Assembly (NCBI GenBank): GCA_030068075.1 | Contig: CM057824.1 | Coordinates: 129,446,414 to 129,510,413, forward strand | Direction of reading: 5' to 3' | Length of the DNA stretch: 64,000 nucleotides | Origin: Paguma larvata | Lineage: Eukaryota > Chordata > Mammalia > Carnivora > Viverridae | In this document: one piece after another, positions 47,370 through 58,757 of the stretch | Position numbering within the stretch: position 1 is the stretch's first letter | Layout of the letters: the number at the start of each line of letters is the position of its first letter | Translations under genes and position numbers: made by a program | Notes under the pieces: generated by a model | Told to the model about the DNA's origin: nothing | What the model saw: the letters and a program-made list of their open reading frames with translations, nothing else | Database searches by the model: none

Positions 47370-47408
47370 ACACACACACATACAGACACACACATGCACA
47401 TACACATT
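47370..47408. repeat. (CA)n microsatellite, interrupted
   Basis: CA units with TACAGA and TGCA interruptions. It is complementary to the GT run at 47243-47280. Confidence 0.92.
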
Positions 47409-47598
47409 TAGTAAGATTAAATGCACACATTGAACGATATTATCTGATTAGTATACCAGTGGAGCAAATGTGTCATGGTTAAGTGTAGGTAAGTGAAAAG
47501 TTAATTCAAATAATCCCATATATTCTTATTAGCCAATTGTATATATTTTCACTGTTAACTTTTTATCGAGTAGAGAGTAAATACTAAAAATGGTAACT

Positions 47599-47812
47599 GG
47601 GGTGCTTGGGCAGTTCAGTCAGTTGAGCATTTGACACCTGACTTCAGCTCAGGTTATGATCTCACAGTTGGTCCTGGGATTGAGTCCCATGTTGGGCTCC
47701 ATGCCCAACGTGGACCCTGCTTGAGATTCCCTCTCCCCCTCCACTCCTCCTCCACTTGCATGTGCACCTGTGTGCACACATACATATGCTCTCTCAAAAA
47801 ATTAAAAATAAA
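47599..47812 (+). mobile_element. CAN-SINE, older form, sense
   Basis: Head GGGGTGCTTGGGCAGTTCAG, then CTCAGGTTATGATCTCACAG, GATTGAGTCCCATGTTGGGC, a CCCTCTCCCCCTCCACTCC run and a TCTCTCAAAAAATTAAAAAT tail. Box A and box B are both degraded. AATGGTAACTG before and AAATAACTG after may be the target duplication. It belongs to an older CAN-SINE group. Confidence 0.9.
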
Positions 47813-48171
47813 AATAACTGATGCTTGCATTTCTTCTCATTTTTTAACATATTGTCTTGTTAAAATGTGAGTTTTATGAAAAGAGAAGCAAATATCTACG
47901 CTAGAGAAAAAAGATGTGTAAAAATTGAGTAATATGGCACAACTGATTATTGTTAAAGTACTATTTAATAGTTATATACCCAAGATGTTACTTTCCATTT
48001 TCTCCTACTGGATCTATGAACTTCTTACATATTACCTACCATGGTCATAGATTCCTGTGAAACATCAATAGGCAAGTGGACACTCTATTTCTGCTTGGGG
48101 TCTTGACACTGAACTTATCCTTAGTCAATGTTATCAGGCCTGAACAGTAATTAGTGTCAAAAAATATTTAT
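47813..48171. other. AT-rich DNA without recognisable gene
   Basis: Nothing recognisable lies between the SINE and the L1 fragment. Confidence 0.6.
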
Positions 48172-48755
48172 TGTTAGAACTACCCTACAATCCAGCAATT
48201 GCAGCAGTAGGCATTTGCCCAAAGAATACAAAAACACTAATTCAAAGGAATTCATGCACCCCAATGTTTATAGCACCATTAGCTACCAAATTATTGAAAC
48301 ATCCCAAGTGTTCATCATCTAATGAATAAAGAAGATACAAATGCACACACACCCACTGAAAAATTACTCGGCCATAAAAAAAAAAAGACTAAAACCGTGC
48401 TATTTGCAGTACATGGGTTGAGATAGAAAGTATTATGCTAAGTGAAATAAGTCAGTCAAAGAAAGACAAGTACCATATAACTTCAGTTGTGTATGGAATT
48501 TAAAAAACAAAACAAAGAAGCAAAGGGGAAAAAAAGACATAGGTAAACCAAGAAACTGGCTATAAAGAGCAAACTGATGCTTATCAGAATGGAGGTGGGT
48601 GGGGGATGGGTTAAACAGGTAATGAGGATTAAGGGGTGCACTTGTTTTGATGAACACCAGGTATTGTATGGTGGTGTCAAATTACTATATTGTACAACTG
48701 AAACTAATAGAAACATCTACTGGTGTAAATAAAGACATATTGGGTAATTTAAGAA
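48172..48755 (+). mobile_element. L1 3' end (carnivoran), sense, 5'-truncated
   Basis: Starts ACCCTACAATCCAGCAATTG CAGCAG, then AGCACCATTAGCTACCAAAT, ACTCGGCCATAAAAAAAAAA, TATTATGCTAAGTGAAATAA, the 3'UTR phrases GGAGGTGGGTGGGGGATGGG and TGATGAACACCAGGTATTG, and CTACTGGTGTAAATAAAG at the end. It is a 5'-truncated insertion covering the end of ORF2 and the 3'UTR. The minus-strand frames at 48433-48716 are by-products. Confidence 0.92.
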
Positions 48756-50589
48756 AATAGAGTTAAATAACTTCTTTTCTGTATTCCTACTAAGTCATCA
48801 AACATATCCTCTTATAATTAAAATAACCAGATATTAATAGAAGAAAAAAATCCAAAATATTCAGTATAGTCAATACTCCAATAAGGTTCGTACTGTCATT
48901 TTCACCTCATATAATTATTCTAGGCTAATTGTCATGTCATGCTCAACTTTCAAGGAGACATTAAAGAAAACTACGAGGACCAGGTCAAATTGTCCTTCCG
49001 GTACACAGAATTGTGAGCTACAGTGTGGCCACATCAATAAATTCTCTATATTTCACTTGCTCTGTTTCTAACACTTTTCCAGTCTACTTACACAGTGTTC
49101 CCCCAGTTTTTGCAGGAGTTATTTACCAGATTCTAGACTCTTTGTGGCAAGTAAACCATTTGGTTTTGATGAGTGAACCACACTGCCCTTCCTAGGCTCT
49201 TCTAAGAAATGATTCTGACTAATGGCCTACAGGCAATGAGAAGTGATACAGACAGACATCGAGGAGAAAGCCCATCTCCTTGTGGGGAACTTGCCTCCCG
49301 TGAGGTCACTGTACATATTTAGGCAAAGGACATTTTTCACATGTGATAGTGGAGATGGTGTTCTGTTTATCTTGGCCCAGGGGGTTCAGAGGAATAGAAG
49401 AGTTCAAATATTTTCAGGTTCAATTTCCTGAATCTCCTTGCCAGGTTCAAAGTACCCAATATTTATTTATCAGAGCCTTACTAGAATATAGGAACACTGT
49501 CAAGGCTAGCTATTAATTTTATTTGTCAGCTTTGCTACTTTTACAATTAGGTCTGTGACTTAATTTTCAATAAAAGCTTAAAAGCTGTCCTAAGCCAATA
49601 AGAGTCTACCCAAAGCTGCTATGGAAGCTCTTTGCTTTCACAGTTTTACAACACACCTTCAATTTCCAGTTGGCTGCCCTGAGCCTATAATTTTCTTTCT
49701 GCAGGCCTTCCAATGTCATTAACAGAAGCCCATCCACTCTTCAGTCATTATCATTATCATTGCCCTCATACTATTCAGGAGCCACAGGCCCCATATATCT
49801 AACACCTCTCCATCCACTTACACCTCATCCCAATTAATCAAACGTGAAACCTTTAACACCTGTGAAATGAATACATGCCATATTTTACCATCAGTTTATT
49901 TCTGGCATCAGCCATTTTTTTGTGGGCACTTCAGAAAGGAGACCTTGAGGCAAACACTCATAGGATACTACTTTATAAGGAAGTACAATCCTAAAGAAAT
50001 TAGAAGGGGTAAAATGTGAGCAAGGCATGGAATGTCAGAGAGAAAATAGAACCCAGTGTTACCAGGGTGGTTACCACTAAGTTTGTACCAAGTGAAACCA
50101 TTTTTCTGAGACACAGTACAGTACTTTGCTGTCAATAACTCAGGCTTGGGGTAGAAGAATAAGCCTTTATCTGCTTGCTTCTATCTCTCATTGGTCCAAA
50201 CTGCTTTGATGTCTCTTTAGAGAGTGACATGTGAGGGGGAAATGCATGACCCGTGGATTTGCATGTCTGGAGGTCACAGGATAAAAACTTAGGGGGAGGT
50301 GAGAGACACTTGCTGTGAACAGAAGGTAAATTGACACTTGATTGTGCCAGATACTTGGGATAAGCTTGCTGAGCCAAAATAGAGGTTGTTGTAGTGGTTA
50401 GTTGGCAAAAAAAACAAGTTTTCAAGAGCTCCAGACATATATAGACCACAAATTTATGAAATAGTGGAAAAGAAGTGGCTTAGACAAACTTTTACCAAAA
50501 CCTAAAGCAAACAGAACAGCAGTTCTCTTCCACATACACTTCTACAAAGGAGACACTTTCAGCTCTGTTTAGCTTTTTCTTCCAGTGTT
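48756..50589. other. DNA without recognisable gene
   Basis: Less AT-rich than the left end of the window, especially 48990-50450. I recognise no exon or repeat. The 105-codon minus-strand frame at 50132-50449 has no known domain and no supported start context. Confidence 0.5.
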
Positions 50590-50590
50590 T

Positions 50591-50622
50591 AAAAAAAAAA
50601 AATATATATATATATATATATT
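50591..50622. repeat. A-run/(TA)n tract beside SINE tail
   Basis: Twelve A, then about nine TA units, next to the T-run that is the tail of the antisense SINE. The TA tract probably grew from the SINE tail. Confidence 0.9.
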
Positions 50623-50825
50623 TTTTTAATGAGAAAGAGCATGTGTGCATGAGTGGGGGGGGGCAGAAAGAAAAAGAGAAAGAGGGTGAGAGGGACAGAG
50701 AATCTTAAGCAGACTCCATACTCAGCATAGAGCTTGATGCAGGGCTTGATCCCATGACCCTGGGATCATGACCTGAGCCAAAATCACAAGTCAGATACTC
50801 AACCATCTGAACCACCCAGGTGCCC
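50621..50825 (-). mobile_element. CAN-SINE, older form, antisense
   Basis: In reverse: GGGCACCTGGGTGGTTCAGA, AGTATCTGACTTGTGATTTT, GGCTCAGGTCATGATCCCAG, GGTCATGGGATCAAGCCC, then a CT-rich stretch. The CATGATCCCAGGGTC form marks an older CAN-SINE group shared more widely in Carnivora than the felid-type copies. Confidence 0.92.
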
Positions 50826-52555
50826 TAGTTTAACAAAATATTTCTAAATAACACACTTGGTATTTAGGCAAACATTTAAAAGTAGCACACTTCTGTTCTT
50901 TTATTTTCTTTAAATCATTTAAAAATTATTTAGGCATTAATTACGGACTTTCTTCGGAAGCTGACAATTAGGTCACTTGCATTACACTACCACATCCAAT
51001 ATTTATGCACACACATCACACATAATGCACAATACTCTAACATATATACACACAAGCACATATGCATATACACATATCTGTTATACCCATTTTATAACTA
51101 GGATTGCATTATAACTTATAGAATTAGTATCACAACCTCCAAAATGCTGTTCACAGCTGTCCACATTCTTATATATTTTTTGTTGCTGTTCAATTGATTT
51201 AGTTTTAATAGTTGACAAATTTATTAACTTGCATCATTTTTCCTAATGCTTTTATCAGTTCAGCATCATTTTTTTAAGTCTCCATAATCTTCAGCAGAGC
51301 AACAGAGGATCCTATATACTTTTTTCTTTGCATACTCACTCCTAAGAAAATACAGAGATTTTAGAGGATGCAAGAACTCCATACATCTTTTCATTCACAG
51401 AATTTAAGACAGAAAGAGATTTACAGAAAGTGAGTTTTTTTCTTTAAACTTATTTTTAGAAAACAAATGTTTTAAATGTGACACTATATTATTCAAGTTG
51501 AATTCTTGCCTTGCAGATTCTGCAATATATTTTAAATTCAGTATCAGTCTGTGGCTTCACATGGTTGTGTATATGAATTATTAGAAGTAGAGTGGAGTTA
51601 AATATTCCATTGCTAAGACTATAATTATAAAATAACATTTTTACATCAGAAGCTCCTTTTAGAGAAGTAAAAGCATAATAAAGAGCTCCTTGTCTAAAAC
51701 GGAACAAATATGTTCAGTAATGGAAAGAAGAGAATGTTGTAACTGGTATAACCATCATTAAAGAGATTAGCCTTGGTTCTGTAGAAAAGTCAAATTAGCC
51801 AATTCTATTTTCAACATGATTGTGGTAAAGGAATTTAATAACAATCAGCTGAAACTTCTTGATGTTGTTAAGAATCACAGTCTTAAGTTTTCAGATGGCT
51901 CACTAAATAATTTACCTCCATATATTCTGCATTATCTGAAATCCTAAATTGATTTCCTTTCCCTTTCTAACTTTATTCTAATCCCTAATGTTTTCCATTA
52001 GTAATAAATGTATTCTCATTTAAACATGTTCAACACTAATTCAATTGTATAGATTAGTTTTATTTAAGGGTTTTGATAGTGTTTTTTAGCAGATAAATAG
52101 TCTAATGATTTATTACATTGAGATGATGCTGGGAACAATAATAATGGATCTAAACCCCTATGGCCTTTTAAAGAATATATGAAAACCTTTTGGGTGAATG
52201 ATTAATACAAAGTACGTACAAAGACAGATGGTGTAAGATCTCTGACATTATACCATGTTAGTATTTCAGACCAGTTTGTTATAGAAAAAGGTCACTCAAT
52301 ATTAGAGACAGGCTATAATAGAAAATGTAGCTTGAAAGACAAGAAATAGAAGTTGAGAATGTGGTAGGAACTCTCTCTTTAAGTACTAGCTCTATTATGA
52401 TTGCAGATTTAAGCAAATACATTTAAAAGTTCTTAAATACATAAAAAGTAAAAATGCTGTCTTTGATACAACAGAGTACTTTCAAGTATTTTCACATCCA
52501 AATAACTCAATAATTAAGCTGATATGATTTTGAAACAATAATTTTTTAAACAAAA
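50826..52555. other. AT-rich DNA without recognisable gene
   Basis: No gene or confident repeat. A CACA/TATACACA-rich patch lies at 51008-51078. Confidence 0.6.
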
Positions 52556-52559
52556 TCTG

Positions 52560-53450
52560 CCTTTGCTTCTCTAACTTTACCTCTCTGATCGCATTTCTCC
52601 ATGTCTGTAAATACTTACATACTGCTGATTCCTAAATCTATGATTTTTAGCTCCATCATCTCCACAGGCCTTGCATGTACTAATCTTCTTGACACTTAAA
52701 AAACTAAAACATATTAATGTTAACACGGACACAGACAGGATGATTGATTCCTGCCCTCCCCAGTGATGTGTGCCTCCGCAGTTTTCCCTGATTCTGTTTA
52801 CCCATCATATCTACCCAACATAAAAATCAAGGACATATTCCTCGTTTTTCCCTTTCCCAAACCCCTATCTTAGCCATCATCATTCTTCAATTTCTTTCTC
52901 TAAGATGTATATCAAATTCCCTCCCATATTCCATCCCTTTGACAACCATCCCCGTCATCATTAACTGTCTCCTAAACTACTATAATACACACTCTGCTTC
53001 TAATAAGGCCATTCCAATTCATTCTTCATGTAGCCAGTTATTCCAGACAAAATTATTTATGGAATTTCATTGCTTAAATTGTTTCAGTGGTTTCCCAAAG
53101 CAGTAAGAATAAAACTCTACCACTTTAAACTGGATTACAAACCCTACCTGATAGATTCTACAGATATCTCCCTCAACTGCTACTCTCCTACATTCTATCT
53201 TTCAATGGCACTGGATTTTTAAAATGCTCCAGGCAGTTCCTGTTCCAGGATCTTTGCAATAGTTGGTTATTTTTCTTGAGATATGTTTTTCCTTGGTTTT
53301 CATATAGCTGACACTTATCTTTTTATGTCTCAGCCTTAATGCCCCATTGTAGAGTGACCTTTCCTTAACCAGAGACTTAGTAATACATCATCACATCACT
53401 CTATCTGCAGAACCCTATTCACTTCCAATATAAATTTTCATTTATTTTGT
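52560..53450 (+). mobile_element. L2 (LINE2) fragment, sense
   Basis: Follows L2 toward its 3' end: TAACTGTCTCCTAAACTACT, a CAGTGGTTTCCCAAAGCAGT AAGAATAAAACTC phrase, AAACCCTACCTGATAGATTC, TCCTGTTCCAGGATCTTTGC, TTTTTCCTTGGTTTTCATAT, TTATGTCTCAGCCTTAATGC, GTGACCTTTCCTTAACCAGA, ATCATCACATCACTCTATCT. These match the familiar L2 order ('cttcccatcgcc...aggataaaatccaaactcc'; 'gcctttgcacttgctgttcc'). The copy is old and has no frame. Confidence 0.78.
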
Positions 53451-53631
53451 TGATTTTTAAATTAATTTCTGGCTTCTGACCAAAAATGGCATAAATAAAA
53501 ATGAAATTAAATCTAAAAAGAAAATATAAGGCCCAAAATATAGGCAAAAAACAAAAGGGGAATCCTGGAGTCACACTGAATAGAAGGTATAAAAGATTAA
53601 TGCAGAAGCCTAGACTTTAGACTTATTTTTC

Positions 53632-53880
53632 TTTTTTTTTAAAGTTTATTTATTTTTTTATTATTTTTTTTAATCTTTACCTATTTTTGAGAGAGTGAGA
53701 GACACAGCATGAGCAGAGGAGAGGCAGAGAGAGAAGGAGACACAGAATCTGAAGCAGGCTCCAGGCTCTGAGCTGTCAACACAGAGCCCGACGCGGGGCT
53801 CGAACTTACAGACCGCAACCGTGAGATCATACCCTGAGCCGAAGTTGGACGCTCAACCGACTGAGTCACACAGGCACCTC
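53632..53880 (-). mobile_element. CAN-SINE, antisense, perfect 14-bp duplication
   Basis: In reverse: GAGGTGCCTGTGTGACTCAG TCGGTTGAGC, a TTCGAGCCCCGCGTCGGGCT box B region, TGTGTTGACAGCTCAGAGCC, a CT-rich run and an extended T-rich (A-rich in sense) tail. The target duplication TAGACTTATTTTTC is perfect at 53618-53631 and 53881-53894. The long tail and clean duplication suggest a fairly young copy. Confidence 0.97.
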
Positions 53881-54099
53881 TAGACTTATTTTTCAACTAT
53901 AAACTCACTTGGATGTTTTATAGTACATTACTGATTTTTGCCACCACATCAAATATGTCTCATATTTGCTTATCAATTGATGGCTAATACATCCTTCTAA
54001 TTGCTCGTGTAAAATTCCCTAATGATCATCTTTGACAACCATCTTTCTTTCATAAGCTATGTCTTATCTGTCTTCTAATATATCAAGAGTTTGATCACT

Positions 54100-54790
54100 T
54101 ATCATCACAGCCATTACCTCATTTTGGATTAAATCACCATTCTGTATGGCTTCCACACAGAAGGCTGTGCAACAACCTCCACACAGATCTTTACAAAAGA
54201 CAGTCATATTATATTTCTCTTCTGCTCTGAAACCATCCACGGACTTTCTACATCACTCAGAAGAGAATGAATGGCTATTAAAATGAATAACAGGCACGAG
54301 AGGATGTGGCTTCCAACTCAGATCTGGTGTCATCTTCCACTTATTCTCTCTAATCTTGTCACAAAGACCTCACTGACTTTAAAATCAAACTAAGTCTACA
54401 CCAGTCTCCAGGATTTGCCATTTCCATGGCTCTCTGCCTTAAATATTCTCTCGCCTGGTATTCACTTGGCTTGCTCACTCATCAATTTCACGTCTTTTCT
54501 CAAATGCTAACTTCTCAGTGGGAGTCTTCTAACCACTATGTATAAAATTAAATTCTCTCTGTCTCCTCATTCTTCCTCTTCCTTCCCTGTCTTATTTTTA
54601 TCACACTTTTTGCTATTTAAGCTACTGTAAACTTTGCTTGTTTACACTCTTGTTCTATCTTCTCTCTATTTTAAATAAGTATAAATTATACGATTGTAGG
54701 GATTTTATCTTTTTTGTTCAATTCTTTGTCTATGAGGTTAGTACAAAGATGGAAATAGTAGATGTTAAATAAATAACAACATAAATAAAC
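54100..54790 (+). mobile_element. Second L2 (LINE2) fragment, sense
   Basis: GAAACCATCCACGGACTTTC TACATCACTCAGAAGAGAAT, CTCCAGGATTTGCCATTTCC ATGGCTCTCTGCC, ATTCACTTGGCTTGCTCACT, CTTTTCTCAAATGCTAACTT CTCAGTGGGAGTCTTC, TTTTTATCACACTTTTTGCT, GATTGTAGGGATTTTATC follow the 3' part of L2 in order. It repeats the same stretch of the L2 consensus as the copy at 52560-53450, so these are two separate insertions or one duplicated element. Confidence 0.8.
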
Positions 54791-54924
54791 ACAAAAATGG
54801 ACAATTAATGAATAAACCTAACACACAATACGAGCACTTTAAAAATGAAAAAAAATTAAATTTTATGGCCTGACTTTAAAGGATACATAAATCAACATTT
54901 AACCCATTTTAATAGATAAGAATT

Positions 54925-55765
54925 ATCAACATTACCAATTTATCAATCTTCAAATAGGTTCACAGATTCAATGCAATTTAAATCAAAGTAACAATACAAA
55001 TGTTATTCTTTTGGAAACTTGATAAGCTTATTAACATTATGTAAAATAATAAAGACCCAAGGATAGTCAAGATACTCCTAAAGAAGGGAACACTGGTGGC
55101 ACTACCCTGTCAGATAGAAATTCAAATTATAAATACACCTTGTGGTAGGCAGCTCCAAGGATGGAGTTCAAGGTTTTGTCCTTCTTGGTCTCCACACACT
55201 GTAATCTTCCCACATTAAGTGATGCCTGGATTTATTGACTAATATGTAACAAAATCCTGGGGCAGATAATATGTGATACCAACTTAGATAACAGGTAAAA
55301 AATTAACAAGATTGTGGCTTTTGTCTTGAGTGTACTCTTTCTCACTCTTCCTCAGATTGGTCTCTCTGCAGGACAGGAATCCAGTTACCATGTCATGAAG
55401 CAGCCTTGTGGAAAGCTCTAGGCAGTAAGGTACCAAGACTGATCAAATTCGGATGTAGATCCTCCCCAAGTCGACACAGCCACCCAGCCAATACTTGGAT
55501 TACAACCTCATACAACACCTTTATCCAGAGCCACATGATGAAGTCATGTTTGGATAGCTGCCCCCCAAAAAGTGTGAGATAATAAACGTTTGTTGTCATT
55601 TCAAGTTGGGGTATAATTTTAATGCAGCAATATATAACTAAAAATCATGGTTATTAGAAAATGATGTATTAAAAAGGAGATATATCAATATTAAAAGAAG
55701 AAAACAGAGGCCAGAAACATAACTATGTCTATATAAAATCAATACAGAATAGACGTGTAACTGCA
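54925..55765 (+). mobile_element. L1M ORF2 fragment, sense, interrupted
   Basis: The left part (54925-55140) reads like L1M ORF2: TTCACAGATTCAATGCAATT TAAATC, TTGGAAACTTGATAAGC, TCAGATAGAAATTCAAATTA TAAATACACC. After the block at 55141-55640 it seems to resume with AAAATCATGGTTATTAG and AGGAGATATATCAATAT. The resumption is weak, so the right end is approximate. Confidence 0.6.
55141..55640 (+). repeat. Ancient LTR-like repeat inserted in L1M
   Basis: Starts TGTGGTAGGCAGCTCCAAGG and ends GCAGCAATATATAACTA. Internal phrases: AACAAGATTGTGGCTTTTGT CTTGAG, CTCTTCCTCAGATTGG, CCAGTTACCATGTCATGAAG CAGCC, TGCAAGTGTGAGATAATAAA-like text, CGTTTGTTGTCATTTCAAG. It is the same broad LTR-type group as the antisense copy at 8985-9777, whose start is the reverse complement of this end. 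The family is not named. Confidence 0.65.
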
Positions 55766-57479
55766 GATTTAAAAAAAGAGAGAGAAAAAGAAAGAATACC
55801 ACTTATTGCTGACTTGTGTCTAATTAAATCTAAAATGTGATTTTTTTCCCTTATAAAATTGCCAAAGTGAAATGGAAAATTACTAACCAATTTCCTTAGA
55901 ACTGACACTGAGCTTATTCCCAGCTTGTAGAAAGTAAGATTATTATGGCAAAATTCTTATTGTTTCTAGAATATCAAATGCTATAACAAATTGGTACTGA
56001 CAGAAGGATTTGATTGAATTATCCAATGCACTCAGCCAAAATTCTAACACAACAAAGTCAATTGCACTTCTGTTCCTTTGTCATTTAAGCTCATTTATCT
56101 TAAATAAATGGGGAAAGAAACGGGGAAAAAAACAAAGTTAGGATATAATTTCACTCATTTACCAGCATATTCCAATTTGGACATAATAAAAATATATAAA
56201 TTACCCGATTTTGATGCTGGCAGTAGTCTGAATTACCTACTCTAATGAACGGGACATGAAACCTCTAATTATTACCCATTATCTTAGTAAGCGTATGTAT
56301 GTACCCACATAGCTAATTAATCATCCAAAGCCACTGGAAGATACAGTGATAACCTGTACCAATCATCAGGCATTTTACACAGAAGGTCGTCTGAACAACA
56401 GACGCTAAGTGCCTTGTCAAAAGTCACACATCAATCTGTTAAAAAATAAAAATCTATCTCATCTCTCATAATGAAGACAAATTGCTCTGTTGTCATTATA
56501 CAAATACTTTTTGAATAAGTGACCATTATGTATAACTAATCATTGTTTTTGGTGACTACTCTTTTTATTAAAGTCAGTTAAATATGTACTTGAAATAGAA
56601 CTGTTTTCTTTCTATGCCCAAGCTAATTTTTAGCCTTTACACTTTCATAAAATAGGATATAAACATTGAGATGATCTCCAAAAGTATATAGTTTCTTCAT
56701 TTTGATCACTAATTTCTGAGTTATAAAAATAAGAGATTAAACTATAGCTTTGTCAGACCATAATAAAAAAGGCTCAAAGTATCTGATCTCATAGACTTTG
56801 TATGAATTAGTATCCATTTCAGATGATGAAAAGCTATTAATTGAAAAGTATAAGTATATCATAAAAGTTCTAATGAAGTTTAGGGTTCCCATCATCCATT
56901 AATAAGACATAATTTTAGGAATTATTTTGGCACACTATCAGACTTAATTGTTTGATGGAGTTATTGATATACATGTAATGATCTTAGCAATATATTTTGC
57001 AATTAAATATGGAGTGAATTTAATTTCTATGATTCCTTAAGATAAACTTCTGCTGGCTTATAATCATATATATAAGTTATATACATGTAGTGCCTTTAAA
57101 TCCTTTCTTTCATATGTATATATATATACACACATATATGAAACATTTGAAATGTGGTGGAGCTCTGTGCTCTATCATTTTAACCCATATTATGCATGAA
57201 TTCTCTACCTTTCCCTTAAAAGATAGTTCTGCCATCAGTCTCTGATGGACATTATAGGAATTAATGACTGTTACAACAGGCTATTTAAATTTCACACATG
57301 ATGCAAAATCCAAGATAATAAAATATCAAGTACTCATATATCGAAGTTAGATGTATGTCCATTTTGCAAGACAAGCAGAGAAGTGTTCTGAAACCAGTTT
57401 GTAACTCGTCCAACATCGCCCACATCAAGACATAAAATGGTCAGGACTGGAGATTAAAATAGAAATAGGTGTGCTGAAA
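55766..57479. other. AT-rich DNA without recognisable gene
   Basis: A possible decayed MIR (GTGCCTTGTCAAAAGTCACA CATCA) lies near 56408-56435. A TA/CA-rich tract is at 57116-57140. No gene is seen. Confidence 0.55.
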
Positions 57480-58345
57480 GAAACATCAATAAATTGTATG
57501 TCATACAAATTAGAAACTTCGCTCTGCAAAAGACCTTATTAATTAGATGATAAGAAAGGCCACGGAATGGGAGAAAATATTTGCACATCACATGTCTGAC
57601 AAAGGATTCTTACCAAGACTATATAAAGAGCTCCCCATACTCACTCAACATAAGAAAGCAAATGATCCAATTAGAATATGTGCAAAGGAGTTACACAGCA
57701 ACCTTCATTAAAAAGGACATTGGAAAATAAGTACATGAAAAGGGAAATGCAAATTCTAACTATGATAAGATTGTACTTGTACACCTATTAGAATGGCTAG
57801 AGTAAAAAATACTGATTATTCCAAGTGGTGGTGAGAATGTGGAAGAGTTGAATCTTTCATACATTTCCCAACAGCAAGTAAAATGACACATTCTGGAAAA
57901 CAGCTTGGGAGTTTCTTATAAAACTATAACATGCATTTGCCATACAGCTGAGCAATCACACTGTTGGATACTTATCCTAGGATAATGAAAAATTATGTTC
58001 ATAAAAAACCTATTCATCCATATTCATAGAAGCATTGGGCTTATATAAGTCAAAAACCGGAAATAATACAAATGTTCTTTAAAGGGTAAATGGGAAAATA
58101 AAGGGCGGTATACCCATGCAACTGGATATTACTCAGCAGTAAAAAGGAATTGATTATTGATTTACACAACAGTTTTGATGGACTTCAAGGTTATTATATA
58201 AGCTCAGTGAAAAAAGTCAATCTCAAAAGGATACATAATGTGTAATTCTATTTACATAACTTTCTTCAAGTTACACAATTATTGTAATGGAGAACAAATT
58301 AGTGTTTTTCATGGATTGAGTTCTGGAGGAAGATAGTAGTATATT
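57480..58345 (+). mobile_element. L1M ORF2 end/3'UTR fragment, sense
   Basis: Recognisable L1 phrases in order: CTCTGCAAAAGACCTTATTA, GGGAGAAAATATTTGCACAT CACATGTCTGACAAAGGA, TATAAAGAGCTCCCCATACT, GGGAAATGCAAATTCTAACT, CACCTATTAGAATGGCTAG, GAAAACAGCTTGGGAGTTTC, TGAGCAATCACACTGTTGGA, GGATATTACTCAGCAGTAAA AAGGAA. The frame is broken throughout. Confidence 0.85.
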
Positions 58346-58376
58346 ATATACATATAATATATAGTATATTATAGAG
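58340..58376. repeat. TA-rich imperfect palindrome
   Basis: A TATATTATA / TATAATATA pair with a six-base spacer and a further TATATTATAG copy. Low complexity. Confidence 0.7.
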
Positions 58377-58539
58377 AATTCTTGAAAATAAACTTCATGT
58401 ATTCAAAACATTCTTATTTTTCTAATTCTATAAACCATTACTAAATAAGCTGTTGACAAAGCTTATCTTTGTTTGCTAAGAACTTAACAGAACATGAATA
58501 CTTTTTAAATATTACTTTAAATATATTACCGTGTGTTTT

Positions 58540-58757
58540 TCTTTAAATTTATTTATTCTTGAGAGAGCATGAGCAGCAGTGGAGGGGTAGAGAGAGATGG
58601 AGAGAGAATCCCAAGCAGGCTCCACATTGCCAGTGCAGAGCCTGATGGGGGGGCCTAGTGTGAAGCCCAACATGGGGCCTGAACTCATGAACTGTGAAAT
58701 CATGACCTCAACTGAAAGCAAGAGTCTGATACTTATCTGACTGAGCTACCCAGGTGT
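58540..58757 (-). mobile_element. CAN-SINE, antisense, with internal duplication
   Basis: In reverse: ACACCTGGGTAGCTCAGTCA, TTCACAGTTCATGAGTTCAG, then two similar pieces (GCCCCATGTTGGGCTTCAC and GCCCCCCCATCAGGCTCTGC), then CTGGCAATGTGGAGCC and a CT-rich run. The doubled GCCCC...GGGCT segment after box B is not seen in other copies here. Confidence 0.88.

Noticed and set aside
50132..50449. A 105-codon minus-strand frame in less AT-rich DNA
   Set aside because: No family resemblance and no promoter or splice evidence. Frames of this size are expected by chance here.
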